In this document: positions 50,203-62,999 of the stretch, one piece after another
How positions within the stretch are numbered: position 1 is the first letter of the stretch
Layout of the letters: every line of letters begins with the position of its first letter
Assembly (NCBI RefSeq): GCF_040807025.1
Contig: NC_090943.1
Span: 127,792,900 to 127,856,899, forward strand
Direction of reading: 5' to 3'
Length of the DNA: 64,000 bases
Source of the DNA: Struthio camelus
Taxonomy: Eukaryota; Chordata; Aves; Struthioniformes; Struthionidae
Program-made: the position numbers and the translations under genes
The notes under the pieces: generated by a model
What the model was told of the DNA's origin: nothing
Databases searched by the model: none
What the model saw: only the letters and a program-made list of their open reading frames with translations

Positions 50203-50325
50203 GGAGGTGGGCCTGCTGCGGCGGCCTTTTCCCGGTCCTCGCCCGTGCCTTCCCGGGCTGGCTGCAGGCGTGTGGCCGGGGCAGCCTCTGCGGATCAGCT
50301 CGAGGGGTGCCTTCCTGCCCCAGTT

Positions 50326-50330
<5 letters not shown>

Positions 50331-50357
<27 letters not shown>
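50331..50357. repeat. Poly-A run of 27
   Basis: Uninterrupted A tract directly at the end of the GC-rich island. Confidence 0.95.
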
Positions 50358-51809
50358 CCTAGATTCCTCTTAATGCTCTGTCCGGGCTTCTGAGTTTCAT
50401 GAATCCCCCGAAACTGTTTTTCCTGTTGTGTATCTCAGTATGTAAACACTTTACAGGCTGCCAGCCAGGCCCAAAGTGAGAGATAAGAAAAAAATGGAGC
50501 CTTGTGGTGCATTAAGTAGAGAGGAAAGGAAGTAATATTTTGCTGGAGGTGAATTTTTGTTCTGAATTGTTAATCTGATGTCAGCTGCGAGAATGAAACA
50601 TTTAAAGGCTTCCAAAAGTTTGTTCTCCGTTGGTAGATGCTGTCTGCTAAAGGTGACAGAGTCCCCATTCCACTGTCTGTTAAGCTGATTTTGTGCAGCT
50701 CTCAGTTGTTTGGTGGCAAAATAATGGTTTGTCGCAAACAAAGTTGAGGTACGTTTAGTCTGAATGGCCAACTTATTTTGGCAAAGAGATGATTTCCACT
50801 TAACAGTCACTACCAGAAAACATAGGACTCTGTGTTTCTTTAAATCCAAAATCATATTCCTTTCATCTGTCAGTTGGAGAGATGTGTGCATCAAGGTCAA
50901 AGATGAAATACGGCCAGCTTGTAGTGAAGCTTGATTCCAAAATACTTATTTATCTCTTTGATGTTACTAGAACGTAGTGAATTCTGGTATGACTTCTTTG
51001 AAGCCTATGTTAATAAGCAATTCATCATTAACTGCTCATAAAATGTACACTCTAAGGCTATTGCTACTTTTATTCTTTATCAAAGTCATTTCATCAGCCA
51101 GTCGGTTTTTTTTCCTACCAACTTTTTTTTTTTCTCTTTATGCCTTAGTTTCTTCTCATCAGCATTTTCTTCTTCACTTCCTGGAAGGCTTCATCATCAT
51201 CTGTTTATCTAATGAAGTGATTAGTAAGAAAATATTTAAAGTGTCATTACTGGCTCAGGAATTAGCATAGCAGACTGTAAAGGGGAGTAACAGCATTCAT
51301 ATCTCCGAATTATTTTGTTTCAATCTGTGTTCACGCTGCATGAAGCATCAATTTCAGTTAGTTCAGATTCAGAGAATTAAATTAACGACGACCAGTTGGA
51401 ATGGACCAATAGGACCCATACATTATGTCAAGAGTGTTGGACAGATTTGACACTAGTACTTTAATTCCTCTCTGGTAGAATTTGCTACGAGAGTAGATGA
51501 TCACGTCAGTCTTGGAACACCTATTATTGTGGCTAGTGCTCTTATAAGAATATCTGCTTAGAATTAAAAAAGTTACGTTGCCCATGTACTTTTTCTTTAG
51601 AGAGAATACCTTACCATTTGTATCTGTGGTTGGGCATGTGAAGAAGAGATGGTGTTTTGTGCTAGGTGTTACACCACAAATAGGCTAGTTCAAACTTATT
51701 TCAGTGTAATTTTTATGAAGAAAAGACTTGAAAGTAGATACACACTTCGTTTTCTCTGCATACTGTTAAAGAATTTATTTAGAATGTTGGTTTTTTTTTT
51801 CTTTCACAG
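50358..51809. other. Probable first intron of the plus-strand gene
   Basis: AT-rich sequence without recognisable repeats. A minus-strand 149-codon frame (50451-50900) has no motif or splice support. Confidence 0.4.
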
Positions 51810-51883
51810 TGAAAAGAGCAGTTTTTGATAAAGTGATGAATTTGCATCGCCATCCGTGTTTTGGAGAACAATATAATAGTGAA
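51810..51883 (+). CDS. Candidate first coding exon of a plus-strand gene
   Basis: Acceptor with a long T tract (TTTTTTTTTTCTTTCACAG) and donor GAA|GTGAGC enclose 74 bp. Only one phase is open; it encodes KRAVFDKVMNLHRHPCFGEQ and a few more residues. An ATG in this frame (AAAGTGATGAAT, G at -3) could start translation as MNLHRHPCFGEQYNSE, since the CpG-island frame that would join through the GTCAGT donor has a stop and no ATG. The exon ends in phase 0. I do not recognise the protein. Confidence 0.4.
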
Positions 51884-52284
51884 GTGAGCTTTTGTTATCA
51901 TTGTAATATGTTTTTTAAGCATTCTTCCAATATTTTACTATCCTATACATTGCAGTAATGTTTAGTAAGGAATTTGTCTTGTCTTTTGGGTAAATTAGAT
52001 CTTGCTGTTAATTACTAGAAATTGTCAGAAGGTTGCCAGTAAGCCAGACTGTGCAAACTGTGTGTTATCCAAACAGCAGTATGAAATGTGGGTTATTATT
52101 TTTGAAAAACTTCTTTTTTTTACTAGTATTAGCTTACATATTTACATTCTAATTATCATGACGTTTATAGTGTTCTCCATATTGTTAGGCTATTGATAGA
52201 TTCAGTGAAGAGGAATATGCTCAGATATTATATATGAAGGTTTTGCAACTATCTTATATTTATGTACCCTGTCATGCTTTCCAG

Positions 52285-52327
52285 TCTGGGTTGTATTACG
52301 GGAGGGTGAGAGAGTTTGGATGTTTTG
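52285..52327 (+). CDS. Candidate second coding exon of the plus-strand gene
   Basis: A 43-bp segment between acceptor TCATGCTTTCCAG and a perfect donor G|GTAAGT. In phase 0, which is the phase left by the exon at 51810-51883, it encodes SGLYYGRVREFGCF. The pattern G-x-V-x(3)-FGCF resembles the start of an S1 RNA-binding fold, but 14 residues are too few to assign one. Another phase is also open. Confidence 0.35.
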
Positions 52328-55300
52328 GTAAGTAACAATTTTATGTAGCACATTTTATGTAGTTTTTACAATTTTAAAGCAACAATTGGATATGTGTATG
52401 TTAAATACAAAATGTAGGAAAGTGCATTAGTCTGGGGACAAAACAGCTGAAATAACTTTTAGCTTAGACTTTTGCCTCTGCTTGATAAGTCCTTTGACCT
52501 TCTAGGCCTTCCTTGATTCAGTTTTGTTCATTTTCAGAACCCAGATGGAGGAAATGAATTCCAATTGAAGCGTAAATTGAAACTTTTAATGTTGATATAA
52601 TTACCTAAATAATTAAAATTAGACATTTCATTGAACGAGTGCCTAAGTTTCCTTTACTCTTGCTAGAAATGTGGCAAAACTGTAGAGTAATAACGGTGAA
52701 CTTGCACCAGTCTGAGTGAACTCATGCTGAAATCTCTCCAAGTGTTCCTTAGAACTCTCAGTACAGCAGTGCAAGCACATAAAACATCATCCTCTGAATT
52801 TATTTTAAGAAAAGTTCAACCTCTCAAGTAATGGGCCGGCCTTCAGATGCATTATAAATCCATTCAGTGATTAAAAGGCTGTCAGGTAGGTGGGATGTCG
52901 TGCCCCAGTTCATGCTGGTGGATTGTTGGGGATTAAGTTAGATACACCCAGCATGAATTTAAGGATCCAGAGGTTTATTAATAAAATAGGTGAAACTGAT
53001 TCAACTTAATCTCATCATTAAGGGTCAGAATTTTCTTTGCAGATGATGATGATTTTAAAATGCAAAAGCTTTCATTTCTGGTTTTGTTGGATGATAATTG
53101 ATGACTTAAATCAGGTACATTATTAGATTAGTATGTGTAGATAAAATAATCTGGCCTGACAAAGATATTTCGCTTTCAGTTATTGATCATTCTAAAGAGC
53201 TGTTTGATAGAGTGACTTAACTTCCTTTTTGAGTATCTCCTGTTTTTCCTTTTAAATTGAATGACTGTTTTTGGGTGGGGGTGATGTTGTTTAAATTTGG
53301 CAGGGATTTTTTTTTTTTTTGAGACCTTTATATATCTCCTTTTAGAAGAATTTCTTTTTCCTGAGACTCTAGATATCACTTATTTTATTAAAAAAGGTAA
53401 TGACTCACAGAGATGTTTTGACACTTTACTGTGATTCAAGGATGTGTAGGAAGCAAATGTTCTTCTGATGGACTAAATAAAACTCAATTAAAACTTGCAA
53501 ACAGGTATTATTATATAAAGACTTCAATAGAAACTTCTTAGAATAGGAAAGGTGATTTCTCTACTGTGATAGTTTTTGACACTGTTACTAATCCAGAGAC
53601 TTCCATCTGTGCTTTGACATCAAATACTTTGGTGCAAGTCAAGAAAGATATTTGATCTTATATTGTGTTTAATCCTTTAAGAGCTTATAGTCTTTTAAAG
53701 TGATGGTTCTGAAAATTGCTAAAGACTGATCCTCAGAGAATATTTGGGAAGGAAGGAATGAAACAAGTTTATAACTACATACAATCAGTGCTAAAAAATA
53801 ATGTGATAAAATAAATGACTTCAAAACACAAACGAGGGAGAGGGAGCAATATCAGAATCCACTATTAACATGTATCTTGCAGCAGTAATCCAACAAGTAA
53901 TTACATATTCAAAATGGGAGAAAGTGGGAAAGGTTTCCTTTTTACTGTTTGTATTTTGGGAGGGAGGAGTGGGGAGCAGGGTTAAACTATTTAAAAAAGT
54001 TATGAGGTTCAGATAGGCTGGGGGCAAGGCAAGGAGAGAGGAGATATAGATTTTTAAAGAAAAATTAGTAATTAATTAAAAAATAGACCAGTAGGTCACC
54101 AATTTCGGGTCACAATATAAGTACTTTATTTCCTGATATACTGTGTTTCTATATTAATTGTAATGACCTACTTTTTAAAACAAAAAAACCCCAAAAACCT
54201 CGCACCTGTAATTTGTATGTTTATTAAGTGAGAACAGGATCAAAAAGATGTAAAATAATTTGTGTCCAGCTAACACTAACTGATAACTTCCAGGCATAGA
54301 TGCAAATTCATCAATGTAGCTCATAAGTGTGGTGTACTCCAATAATAATAATTAAAAAATAGACAAACATGAAATTTTATATTGAAAGATAGTACTGTAC
54401 TTAATCGGAAATATGCTTCAAAGACTACCGATAAATTTATTGTGGATTAACATCAGTGTAATTACAGAATAAATTGGATTATTTTACATTAGTATATGGC
54501 TTGTGAAAGTTTTAGGTATTTAATGCTTTTAGGGGAAGGATTTTTTTTTTCTAAGGCTCTCTAGATAATGCATTTTTAATTTTTAAAAAAAAGCTCAACA
54601 GGTTTGTGCCAATTTACCTAACATCGTCTTTTATCTGCATGCTCCCTAGCCGAAACCAGTATGATCTTGCTCTTGTTTAGGCAGTTACTGATATTAGTGT
54701 CTGCTTTCTCTGAGAGCCTAGTTTAAATATTAAACTTGCTGGAATATTAAGTATTAAACTTGCAGGAACGCATGAGAAGCTTACAGTAAATACACTGATC
54801 CATAATTTACCCCTGTTATCACATTTTTTAAAAAAAGGAAGGGGGGCACATCAGTGGCCTGCCGTACACATACTTTAGGAAATTGGAGAAGGCAACCCTC
54901 CTTACCACTTCAGAAAGATCACAGAAAAGACTCCTTTTCCAATGGGCTTTGAGAGAGGCATATTTTTTTAAGTAAGCTCAAAACCAGCTCTATCCTATGA
55001 TTATTGTAAAGTGTCCATTGCTCCTTTAAATGGTAAATATACTTAACTCTATACAAATACATTAGCTTTATATGTATGTATAATATATATTAAGCTGAAC
55101 AACTCATAAGACATATATCAGTGAAACATTAAAATGATATTTTGTACTTCTAATGTGTACAGTTAGAAGATGATCATGGGGTCAATTCTAATCACTCTTT
55201 CACTAGAATACCCTAATGTGTATTTCTCCTTAGTAAGGGGTGCTTTCCAGATTTTAACTTCTCAGGCGCAACATCTGAGTTCACACTAATTTCTTTTGAG

Positions 55301-55681
55301 TGTGAGTTATATATTCAGAGATGTATTCAAGCAGTCTTATTTTCTGCTCATACAGACCCCATTTTAAATTAATAACAACTATTCATGACCTCAAAGTTAG
55401 ATACCTACTAAGGTTTTTTATCACTTTCTTGTAGAGAGTGAATTTAAGCTTTCAGCCTAAACCATCGACTAACAGTGAGAGTGGACTCAAAATCACTGTG
55501 TTGCTGCTACGGTTATTGATGGTAGCCTCTTTCTGTTAAGATGGGAGTGAACTTCTCTAAAATTTGGTGCATCTAGGAATACAGGAGGTTACTTCAGCAT
55601 GGTGTTTTCAAACAAGCTGCTTATGGTGTTCCAGTTTCATTTGTTTGGGTTTTTTTCCTCCTTAGGAGACATAACAGAACG

Positions 55682-55722
55682 CTCACACGTGCACACATGG
55701 GCGCATACACACACGCACACAC
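55682..55722. repeat. CA-rich imperfect microsatellite
   Basis: CACACGTGCACACATGGGCG then (AC)n with CG interruptions. Confidence 0.8.
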
Positions 55723-58700
55723 TTTTTCACGTAGACCAGTGAAGAGAAAAGAGAGGACGTCATGCTACAACTCTCGTTTTAACAAGCCAGTGTGCTCTCA
55801 GTGACGTAGTCCGTAGCACCCACCGTACTCTTCAAGTAGCAAAGTTAAAAACAGTGAACGAAAAAGAAAATATGCTCTGCTAGAAAGCCGCAGACCTAAC
55901 TCATGAGTCAGATTGTGCTGTACGTGTACAGAGAGGGTAAGAAACTCTCTGGCCTGCCACTTCTCAAATGAGCTAAATGGCTCCAGTGGCCATGTAGTAG
56001 CCGTTGTATGTGGCCTGCATCTACAATTATTGTCAATTCATACCTGATCTTTGCAGAAGTCTTTAGGAAAAGGAAGACAGAAAGGAGGCTATCTCTTTAT
56101 AATGTGCCTATCTCAGAGACGGTGGTGTTTTTTTGTTTGGAGGTGGAATGTAGTCCGTGTGCTAGAAAATTTGGAAATTTTTCAGGCTGTTTTGAAAAAA
56201 GAAATTAAATACAGATTTTTCAGAGGAAAGAATGTTAAAGATAAAAAGAAATAACTTGGAGCTGGAAGAAAAAGAGGAAAAATATGTGATATGGGAAGAG
56301 AAAAGAATTATGACAGTGGTGCAGCTTTTCATTCTTGGGTTTAGTCTGAGTGGGTCTGAGCCCTTCCTCCTTTCCTGCCAGAAGGGACCTATGGAGGTTC
56401 ATATTCATTGTGTTCATATCAGTGTCTGCCTGGGGAAAAGCTGTCTAAAAATAATGTCTCTGCCACTGCTTATCTCCCACCATCTCCATGACTGCTAATA
56501 TTGGCAGTGGGGTTAGGAAGGAAGGGAAATAATACAAGTTTAGAAATCTAAGAAAACTAAGAAATACATTAAAAAATAATGTCAACTTTGTAAGCAGAGG
56601 AACTGACAGCAGATTTCACAGGAGGGGACTAGCATGGAGAAGGAGACTTTTCCAGGAAATGAAATTAGTATAGGACCATGACACTGTGGGGCAGAACTAA
56701 ATCAAGAATGGGCCTTGGAATTGCGGAGAAACTGTAGAACCTCGATCTGTGTACAGCTGACGCTTCAGAGCAAGGAAATGATTTTTCCTCTTCTAAACTG
56801 CTACTTGTAATATGTATAGGCAACTGTGCTAGTGGATTCTAAAATGCTAATGTATTTATAGCATTGAGGAGAGTGTGGTGAAAGCATATCAGTCTTCTCT
56901 CATGTGCTTAAAGTTACCATAATTACCAGCTAATAAGACTGTCAAGACTGGGGGACACCAAGCACATCTAATTCTCCCAACATCCCCGTTAGTCACTGTA
57001 TATACCAAACATTTCAAAGTACTATCATATCAAAAAGGTAAGAATAGGGAGGAATCAAACAGTATTCCTTGCTTAAACGCAGTAGCCTCTCACCAGCAAA
57101 TCTGCATGAATCCTACAGCTGACTCATGCAAATAATTGCTTTTTTTTTCTTTTCAATATTCAGATTTACAGTATTCTGGTATTATTTTTGTCTGTTCAGC
57201 ATGTCAGATTTGAAGACCATAAGAACAGTTGTACTAGTCAAATGAAAGGCTGTTTTCTGTCTCAGTATTGATTGGTAGCAGATTTAAGAATACAACGCTG
57301 AGATTCAAAGGCAGCCAGTCTCATGACTACTGTCATCCCACCTTTATTTCTTGACACCAATGCTGGTTTTTTTTTTTTCTGATACTGCATAGGTCCTTCC
57401 TCTTACCTGATGCTTGGCTGACCTGTTTCAGTGTACTTGGGTTCCAGAAAAATAAATAAATACATTTTTAAAAGATTTGCTTTCTGCCAGTTTAACATAC
57501 TAAAACAGTTCTAAAACAGTTCAGTGGAGGGTCAAATGAGCATTGGAGCCCATAAGAAGAGGTGGGAATACACAATTGAGGGCAGACGGGAGGGAGTGAC
57601 TGTAGATATCAGAAACTGTGTCAGCTTACTGGAGCCTAAAAAATGAGACACATACATCAAGTAAAGTACTTTTCTTCATCCTTCCAGCAGTTGAGAGTAC
57701 TTAATTATAATTAGATCTAATCATTCATAAGTTATGCCGTATAATATGAGGCCAAAACTTACAGGTGACGGTAAACAGGCTTACCTTTTTCCTGATGCCA
57801 GGCCTTCTTGACTTTAACATACCATAAATATATACAGCCTGTTATAGCACTGGTTTTGCAAACAGTCGTCCTTTTTGTATTGTGGTGGATAGAAGTTAAC
57901 TATGAGTTAACTGTGCCTTTAGGACAGATTTTACCTTTCTCGTATAGTAGATGTTTTTAATAAAAGATTAAAGAACATTATGTTCCCGCAATGCAGTAAA
58001 TTTAGCACTGTTATACTTAGATATGTATAGTCATGTATTTAGACATACACATATAAAAAGGAAGAAAGATGGAATAAAGTCTAGGCAGTGGTTGTGCGTT
58101 TTACGAATAAGGGGTTCTGTCATCTGTGGCAAATTGCATCTGAGTATGTAGAAGAGGCATTGCTTCTGAATCCCTTCTACATAACTTCTCAATCTTCATC
58201 CTGACATCTCCATAGCTATTAGGTGATCCATTCAAATGAATCAGACAAGCATGGGCAGAACAGAAACACAACAGAGCTGTGAAATGGGAGTTAAGTTAGG
58301 TTACTCCGTTTGTTGAGTTAGTATCAAACTGAAGAAGGGTAAGGGGTGGCATAGAAACAGAACATAAATTTGGGAATGACAGTATGTTTAACAAAGAAGG
58401 CTATGTCAGATACAGTGTCCTTATGGCAATAGAATCAAATATTGCATATGTCGCTAAGCGTAAAGCCAACTTTTCAGGTAAGCAGCAGAAGCCAGAAAAT
58501 GGAGAGTTACGGCTATAGCTGCCCACAGCATTCTGACAACCGTGCTTTCATGCTCTGTCTTTGAACCATTCCGAAAAGGAGCTGCATACCTCTGCCACAG
58601 TGTGATGTTTCGCCTACTTAACACGAAGGATGGCATATCTACTAAGCTTTACATCCTTTTCACTTTTGCAGTGTATACTTTCAGTTATCCATTATTTTAT

Positions 58701-61700
58701 CTAGATACCTCATATCCTCATCCTGACCAAAATCCTTTCAGGTACAAGGATCTCCTTGTCATCTGCTGATGTGATCTTCAAGAGTTCAGTTCAGCAAGAC
58801 CTACGTTTGTAGCACAAGGGGTCTTGTATCTTTTTTTGTGTGTTGCTTATACATAGTGATACTGGCTTAATCAAGACATGTTACCCCTTCCACACAAGGG
58901 GCTGGTCCTTCCTAGTTAACCATCACAGTAACAGCTCTGCCACACTGCTCCAACTGACCCCTCCACCACTTAGGTTAAGCAGCAGTGACTGCAAAGCATA
59001 TCTCCAGATAATTCTCGAGAAGTACCACTAGTTTCAAAGAGAGTTAAGATTGTGTGGGCATATATTTTGGCTCCTCATCTTGGTGCTTGAGAGTTTTCTG
59101 TACCACGTATTTTGGAAAGCCTCAAGTTACCATGCAACTTTGTTTTATCAAGTTTTTTTTTTTTTCTTTTCCTTTTTTATTCTGGAGTTATTTAAAAGGA
59201 ACTGCAGCTTACTTGAATTTCCTACAGTCAGGAATGGGAATTTGCAAGCAATATGGACATGTCCATTGAGTTGAGTTTGGAATTTGACTTAGACATACTA
59301 AGGGATGGTCCAAAAAAAACAAAAAACAAGAAAGGAAATAAGATAGGGCAAGAAAAGAAATGCAGGAAAGGAAAAGGAGGAGTGACTGAACCTATGACTC
59401 ACTGTCTGCTTATCTTTCTAATTATTTTAATAAATTAAAATTAGGTGCATATCCAGAAAGTCAGTAGGATGATGTTATCTCTTCATGTTATACTGTAGGG
59501 AATGCAAGTACACTTACCTTTGAGCTTTTGTAGCATTAAATTTAACATTGCAAACTTTATGAGCTAATATGTTAAGTATCAGTTATGCAGTAATCAGGGA
59601 ACCAAATCTAGTTAGTTGTTTTGAATAATCTGTCTTTCAGAAGTACTGACTGATCACAAATTTCTCTGAAGTCAAGGGAAGCTCTTAGTAGCCAGAATAT
59701 TTTTAATTCTGGCCAATAGTAGTCTTCCTTGCAAGTATTCAAGAGAAGGTATTATGCAGGATTTTCAGTTTCTATCACATATTAACAGAAATGAGTGTTG
59801 CACAGCTTCTAATAGTGCACTACTTTCCTACTGCTCTTCGTTGCTGTTGTATCAGTTCTGGATCTTCTGAGCTTGTGAGTGTGTTCCTTGAAGCGCTAAT
59901 GTTTTGACTCTGGCAGGTACACTTGAATTTGTGTCTTCTGTTTGTTGTTCTGGCATTGAATAACTGTAGCAGTCAGGATTAGGGGATTTGTTACTAGTTG
60001 CTCATTCAAATTCCATAGTAAAAAACCTTAATTTCATCTGTGGAATTGACTTGTTGTTCAGTCATTCAGTGTTTTCCTTTCCTTTCTCTGCTTCTCAAAA
60101 TGATAGTCCCACCTCTCAGGAATACTGAGAGAAATAAATGTTTTCAGTGATTGCAGTGTGTTACTGGTATTTCAATTAGTGTTAGTAGTTATTCCAAATG
60201 GTTAGAGAATCTTCTCTGTGTTCTTTACAAAATGATAGGTATTTAACTGAAGTGTATAGAAACCGAGACTGGAATATAAACTCAATCTTTTGTAAGGTTA
60301 TTTGAGGTAATGATATAGTGATAAGTTAATTTTACAGTGATTAAGAGACAACACAGTTGGGGCTCCCAATTAGACTTTAATCTGAGGATATTTCTCTCTA
60401 CACTTGATAAGCAGAAAAGAGACAAGAATTAATAGTAAGACAGAAGGTTTTCACTAGCTGGCGTCTCAGTTTTGTGCTTTATTAGGGGAGCTTTTATAGC
60501 TATCTGAATACCTGTGGCTTGATTTCTGATCTGTAGAGTTTAGTGATTTCAGACTGACATGCAGAGCATCCTCTACCATTGAGAATATTTGAAGTTAGAT
60601 GGAATAATTTCCTTCCATTCCCTAAAATCCCATTTAAAAAAAATCTCAGCATTCTTATGGTGGGTGAAAAAGTCATTTTCATTGCTCTCTATTAGTACAC
60701 TAACCTTGTGAACGTAAAGGGAGAGGGATAGGAGACCAAGGGTATCAACACAGAAGCCTAATGTCTTCACTGTAATTCTGGCCTTCATCGTATTGCTTCT
60801 TTACTTGCTCACTGGCTTGCTCTCGCTGTCTCTGGCATACACACAGTATGGCAACACTGAATCCACAGGAACAGAGTAATACCTTGTGGCTCCTGCAGAA
60901 GAGAGGAGCTGTCTTGTGTTAGTGATGGTTTATTTAGAGAGGCTGTGATTCTTAGCATGCCCACAACATACTATTACCTGGGCCATAGATCTGAATGTTA
61001 GAACTCTGCAGAATCTAGTCCATTTAAAGTGGTGCTTTAGTCCTTTGCATCTTGTTTTAGAGAGTACCTTGTAGGCCTATGTATTTTTTTGTTTATAAAT
61101 AATAAGGTAAATGTTCCTTACTGATGGGCTGATAGTAGTCACAATTCAAACTTTTCAGTAGTTTAAAAACTTTTTTTTTCCATTTTTCTCTAGACTATGT
61201 TTCTTCTCTATCATTTATAATGCTATATTAATTCATCTAAAGTACAGAAAATTTTATACATTTGTTTTCCTGTGGTTCTTCTGGAACAGGTATTCTCATA
61301 ATATCTTCTGCAGTGCAATTGGTTTGTGTAGTGAAACTTACTTAAAAAGAGCAAGCAGGGAAAATGAAGTCTGTGCTGTGTTTTATATCAAAATTATATG
61401 TTCTTGCTGTTAAATTAGGATGATATAATGCTGAGTGTTTCTAGGTAGAGGTAAAAATGAGAAAGAGCAAGACTATGGTTTGATCTACAGTATACTGCCT
61501 AATCAGGAGAGGGTGACTGAAATATTTCATTCTTGGAATGAAGTAAAGACAGAACTTGTTTTAGAAGGTCAAAGAAGCTAGTAAGGGAACAGCTGTTTTA
61601 GGTTCAGCTCTGCCTGAAAAAGAAGACTTATTTGAGAAACTAAAGGTGGAAGGGAATTTTAGTTGGAAGTGACTGAATTGTTAGATTCACTCAGAAGTAG

Positions 61701-61805
61701 GACAGAGAGAATAGATAAAGATAATAGGCATTAAAAAAATAATCTTCAACGGTTGCAGGGCTGTAGTAGGCGGTCTTTGGACTTTAAAAAAAGACCGTCA
61801 GAGCT

Positions 61806-61829
61806 AAAAAAAAAAAAAAAAAAAAAAAA
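61806..61829. repeat. Poly-A run of 24, preceded by a small hairpin
   Basis: The A run follows an inverted repeat CGGTCTTT...AAAGACCG at about 61771-61799. Confidence 0.9.
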
Positions 61830-62323
61830 TCTGTTATCTGTCTTTTATTTGCATTGAGATAATTATAATAAACTAAAATAATAAATGTTAAAGAGACTTT
61901 ATGTATTAGGAATTCTTCAGAGGCCTGGAAATAAAAAGGAATTTCATTCTTTTTTATAAAAATGCAAAAAAATCAAAATAATTTATAAAATAATGCAGCA
62001 TGATTAAGGATGAATGTAAAGCAGTAGTATAAGAACGTGAGGATAAAATCAGTAACTTTGTTAATTGAAACTTATTTTATTCTTCAAAGCACAAAAAAAC
62101 AATGAAAAGGTTTAAAAATCTAGGCAAGAGGGAGCACAAAGGGATAGGTCCATTACATATGTCTGTTATTAAATAAGAAAGGAGAAGAAGTAAGAGATTT
62201 TCAAAGACTGAAATCTTTTGTATTTCATACTTTATAAAGAGGTAAGTTATGACCTGCAATTTTTAAAATTAATTTTAGACAGGAAATAAGAGTGGAACCA
62301 AAGCACAGAAAGAATAGCCTAAG

Positions 62324-62519
62324 GAATCACAGAATCACAGAATGGTTTAGGTTGGAAGGGACCTCTGGAGATCATGTAGTCCAACCTCCCTGCTCAAGCA
62401 GGGTCACCTAGAGCATATTGCCCAGGATCACATCCAGACGGGTTTTGAATATCTCCAGGGAAGGAGACTCCACTACCTCTCTGGGCAACCTGTTCCAATG
62501 CTCTGTCACCCTCACAGAA
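62324..62519 (-). mobile_element. Young CR1 LINE 3' end
   Basis: Minus-strand CR1 terminus: AATCACAGAATCACAGAATGG, then GGTTGGAAGGGACCTCTGGAGATCATGTAGTCCAACCTCCCTGCTCAAGCAGGGTCACCTAGAGCATATTGCCCAGGA, ending in GGCAACCTGTTCCAATGCTCTGTCACCCTCACAG. It is close to the consensus and strongly 5'-truncated (about 196 bp). Confidence 0.95.
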
Positions 62520-62999
62520 TCTTGATATAGATTTGTCCAAGTGGCAAATTCTAATAAAATTAATCCTAGAATGATTGCGAAATTGGGCATCAGTGATGTT
62601 ATTTATATATTTATTTATTTAATGTCCTGGAGGATGAAAGCTGCCAGCAAAGTGTCTGTCTGCAGACACAGAAAACTGTCAGTTTCAGTTTCAAAGAAAG
62701 ATTCAGTAGTAAATAGTTTAGCAATTAATTAGTATCTAAAAATACATAGATGGGAGCCTGTAAAACAGTCGATATGGTTTGACATGACCTCTTTGTAATA
62801 AAACTCAAACTGTTTCTTCTCCTGGAAAGGGTGACAAGCTTAATAAGGGGAAAACTTTAGGTAGGATATCGCTTGATTTTAATAAAGATATTTTCCCTTT
62901 ATAAACAAGCTAGGGAAACATAATATCAATACTATCTCTAATAGATGGTAATATAAACAGCATCTGGTTGAAAAATTACCTTTATAGAATAATTATCTG
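62520..62999. other. Non-coding stretch between two CR1 fragments
   Basis: AT-rich. The right part may be diverged CR1 body belonging to the element that follows. Confidence 0.45.

Larger units (their letters stand above)
49075..50330. promoter_or_regulatory. CpG island, probable bidirectional promoter
   Basis: GC content and CpG density jump sharply here against an AT-rich background. Promoter elements visible include a GC box (CCCCGCCC, 49515-49522) and an inverted CCAAT box (ATTGG at 49538-49542). Near 49,670 a YY1-like GCGCCATCT and an ETS-like ACTTCCTGCG lie close together, typical of TATA-less promoters. A short ATG frame starts in CGCCATGATTACT (about 49,685) and stops after 25 codons, so it would be a leader ORF. 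A donor-like GCAG|GTCAGT lies at about 50,006-50,012 on the plus strand. Exons lie on the minus strand to the left and on the plus strand to the right. Long open frames inside are a by-product of GC content. Confidence 0.8.
52328..62323. other. Intron-like AT-rich stretch
   Basis: No transposon recognised over about 10 kb. It contains a CA/CG-rich tract (55682-55722) and several A/T runs. Possible further plus-strand exons at 53346-53396 and 55435-55474 are treated under findings. Confidence 0.45.

Noticed and set aside
49573-50373. 266-codon open frame across the CpG island
   Set aside because: Pro/Gly/Arg-rich composition and simultaneous long frames in other phases are by-products of high GC; it crosses poly-C and poly-A runs and has no domain.
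50451-50900. 149-codon minus-strand frame next to the CpG island
   Set aside because: No motif or splice support, and it lies in the likely first intron of the opposite gene.
52850-52892. Exon between GCCTTCAG and CAG|GTAGGT on the plus strand
   Set aside because: All three phases contain stops, so it cannot be coding; untranslated use cannot be shown.
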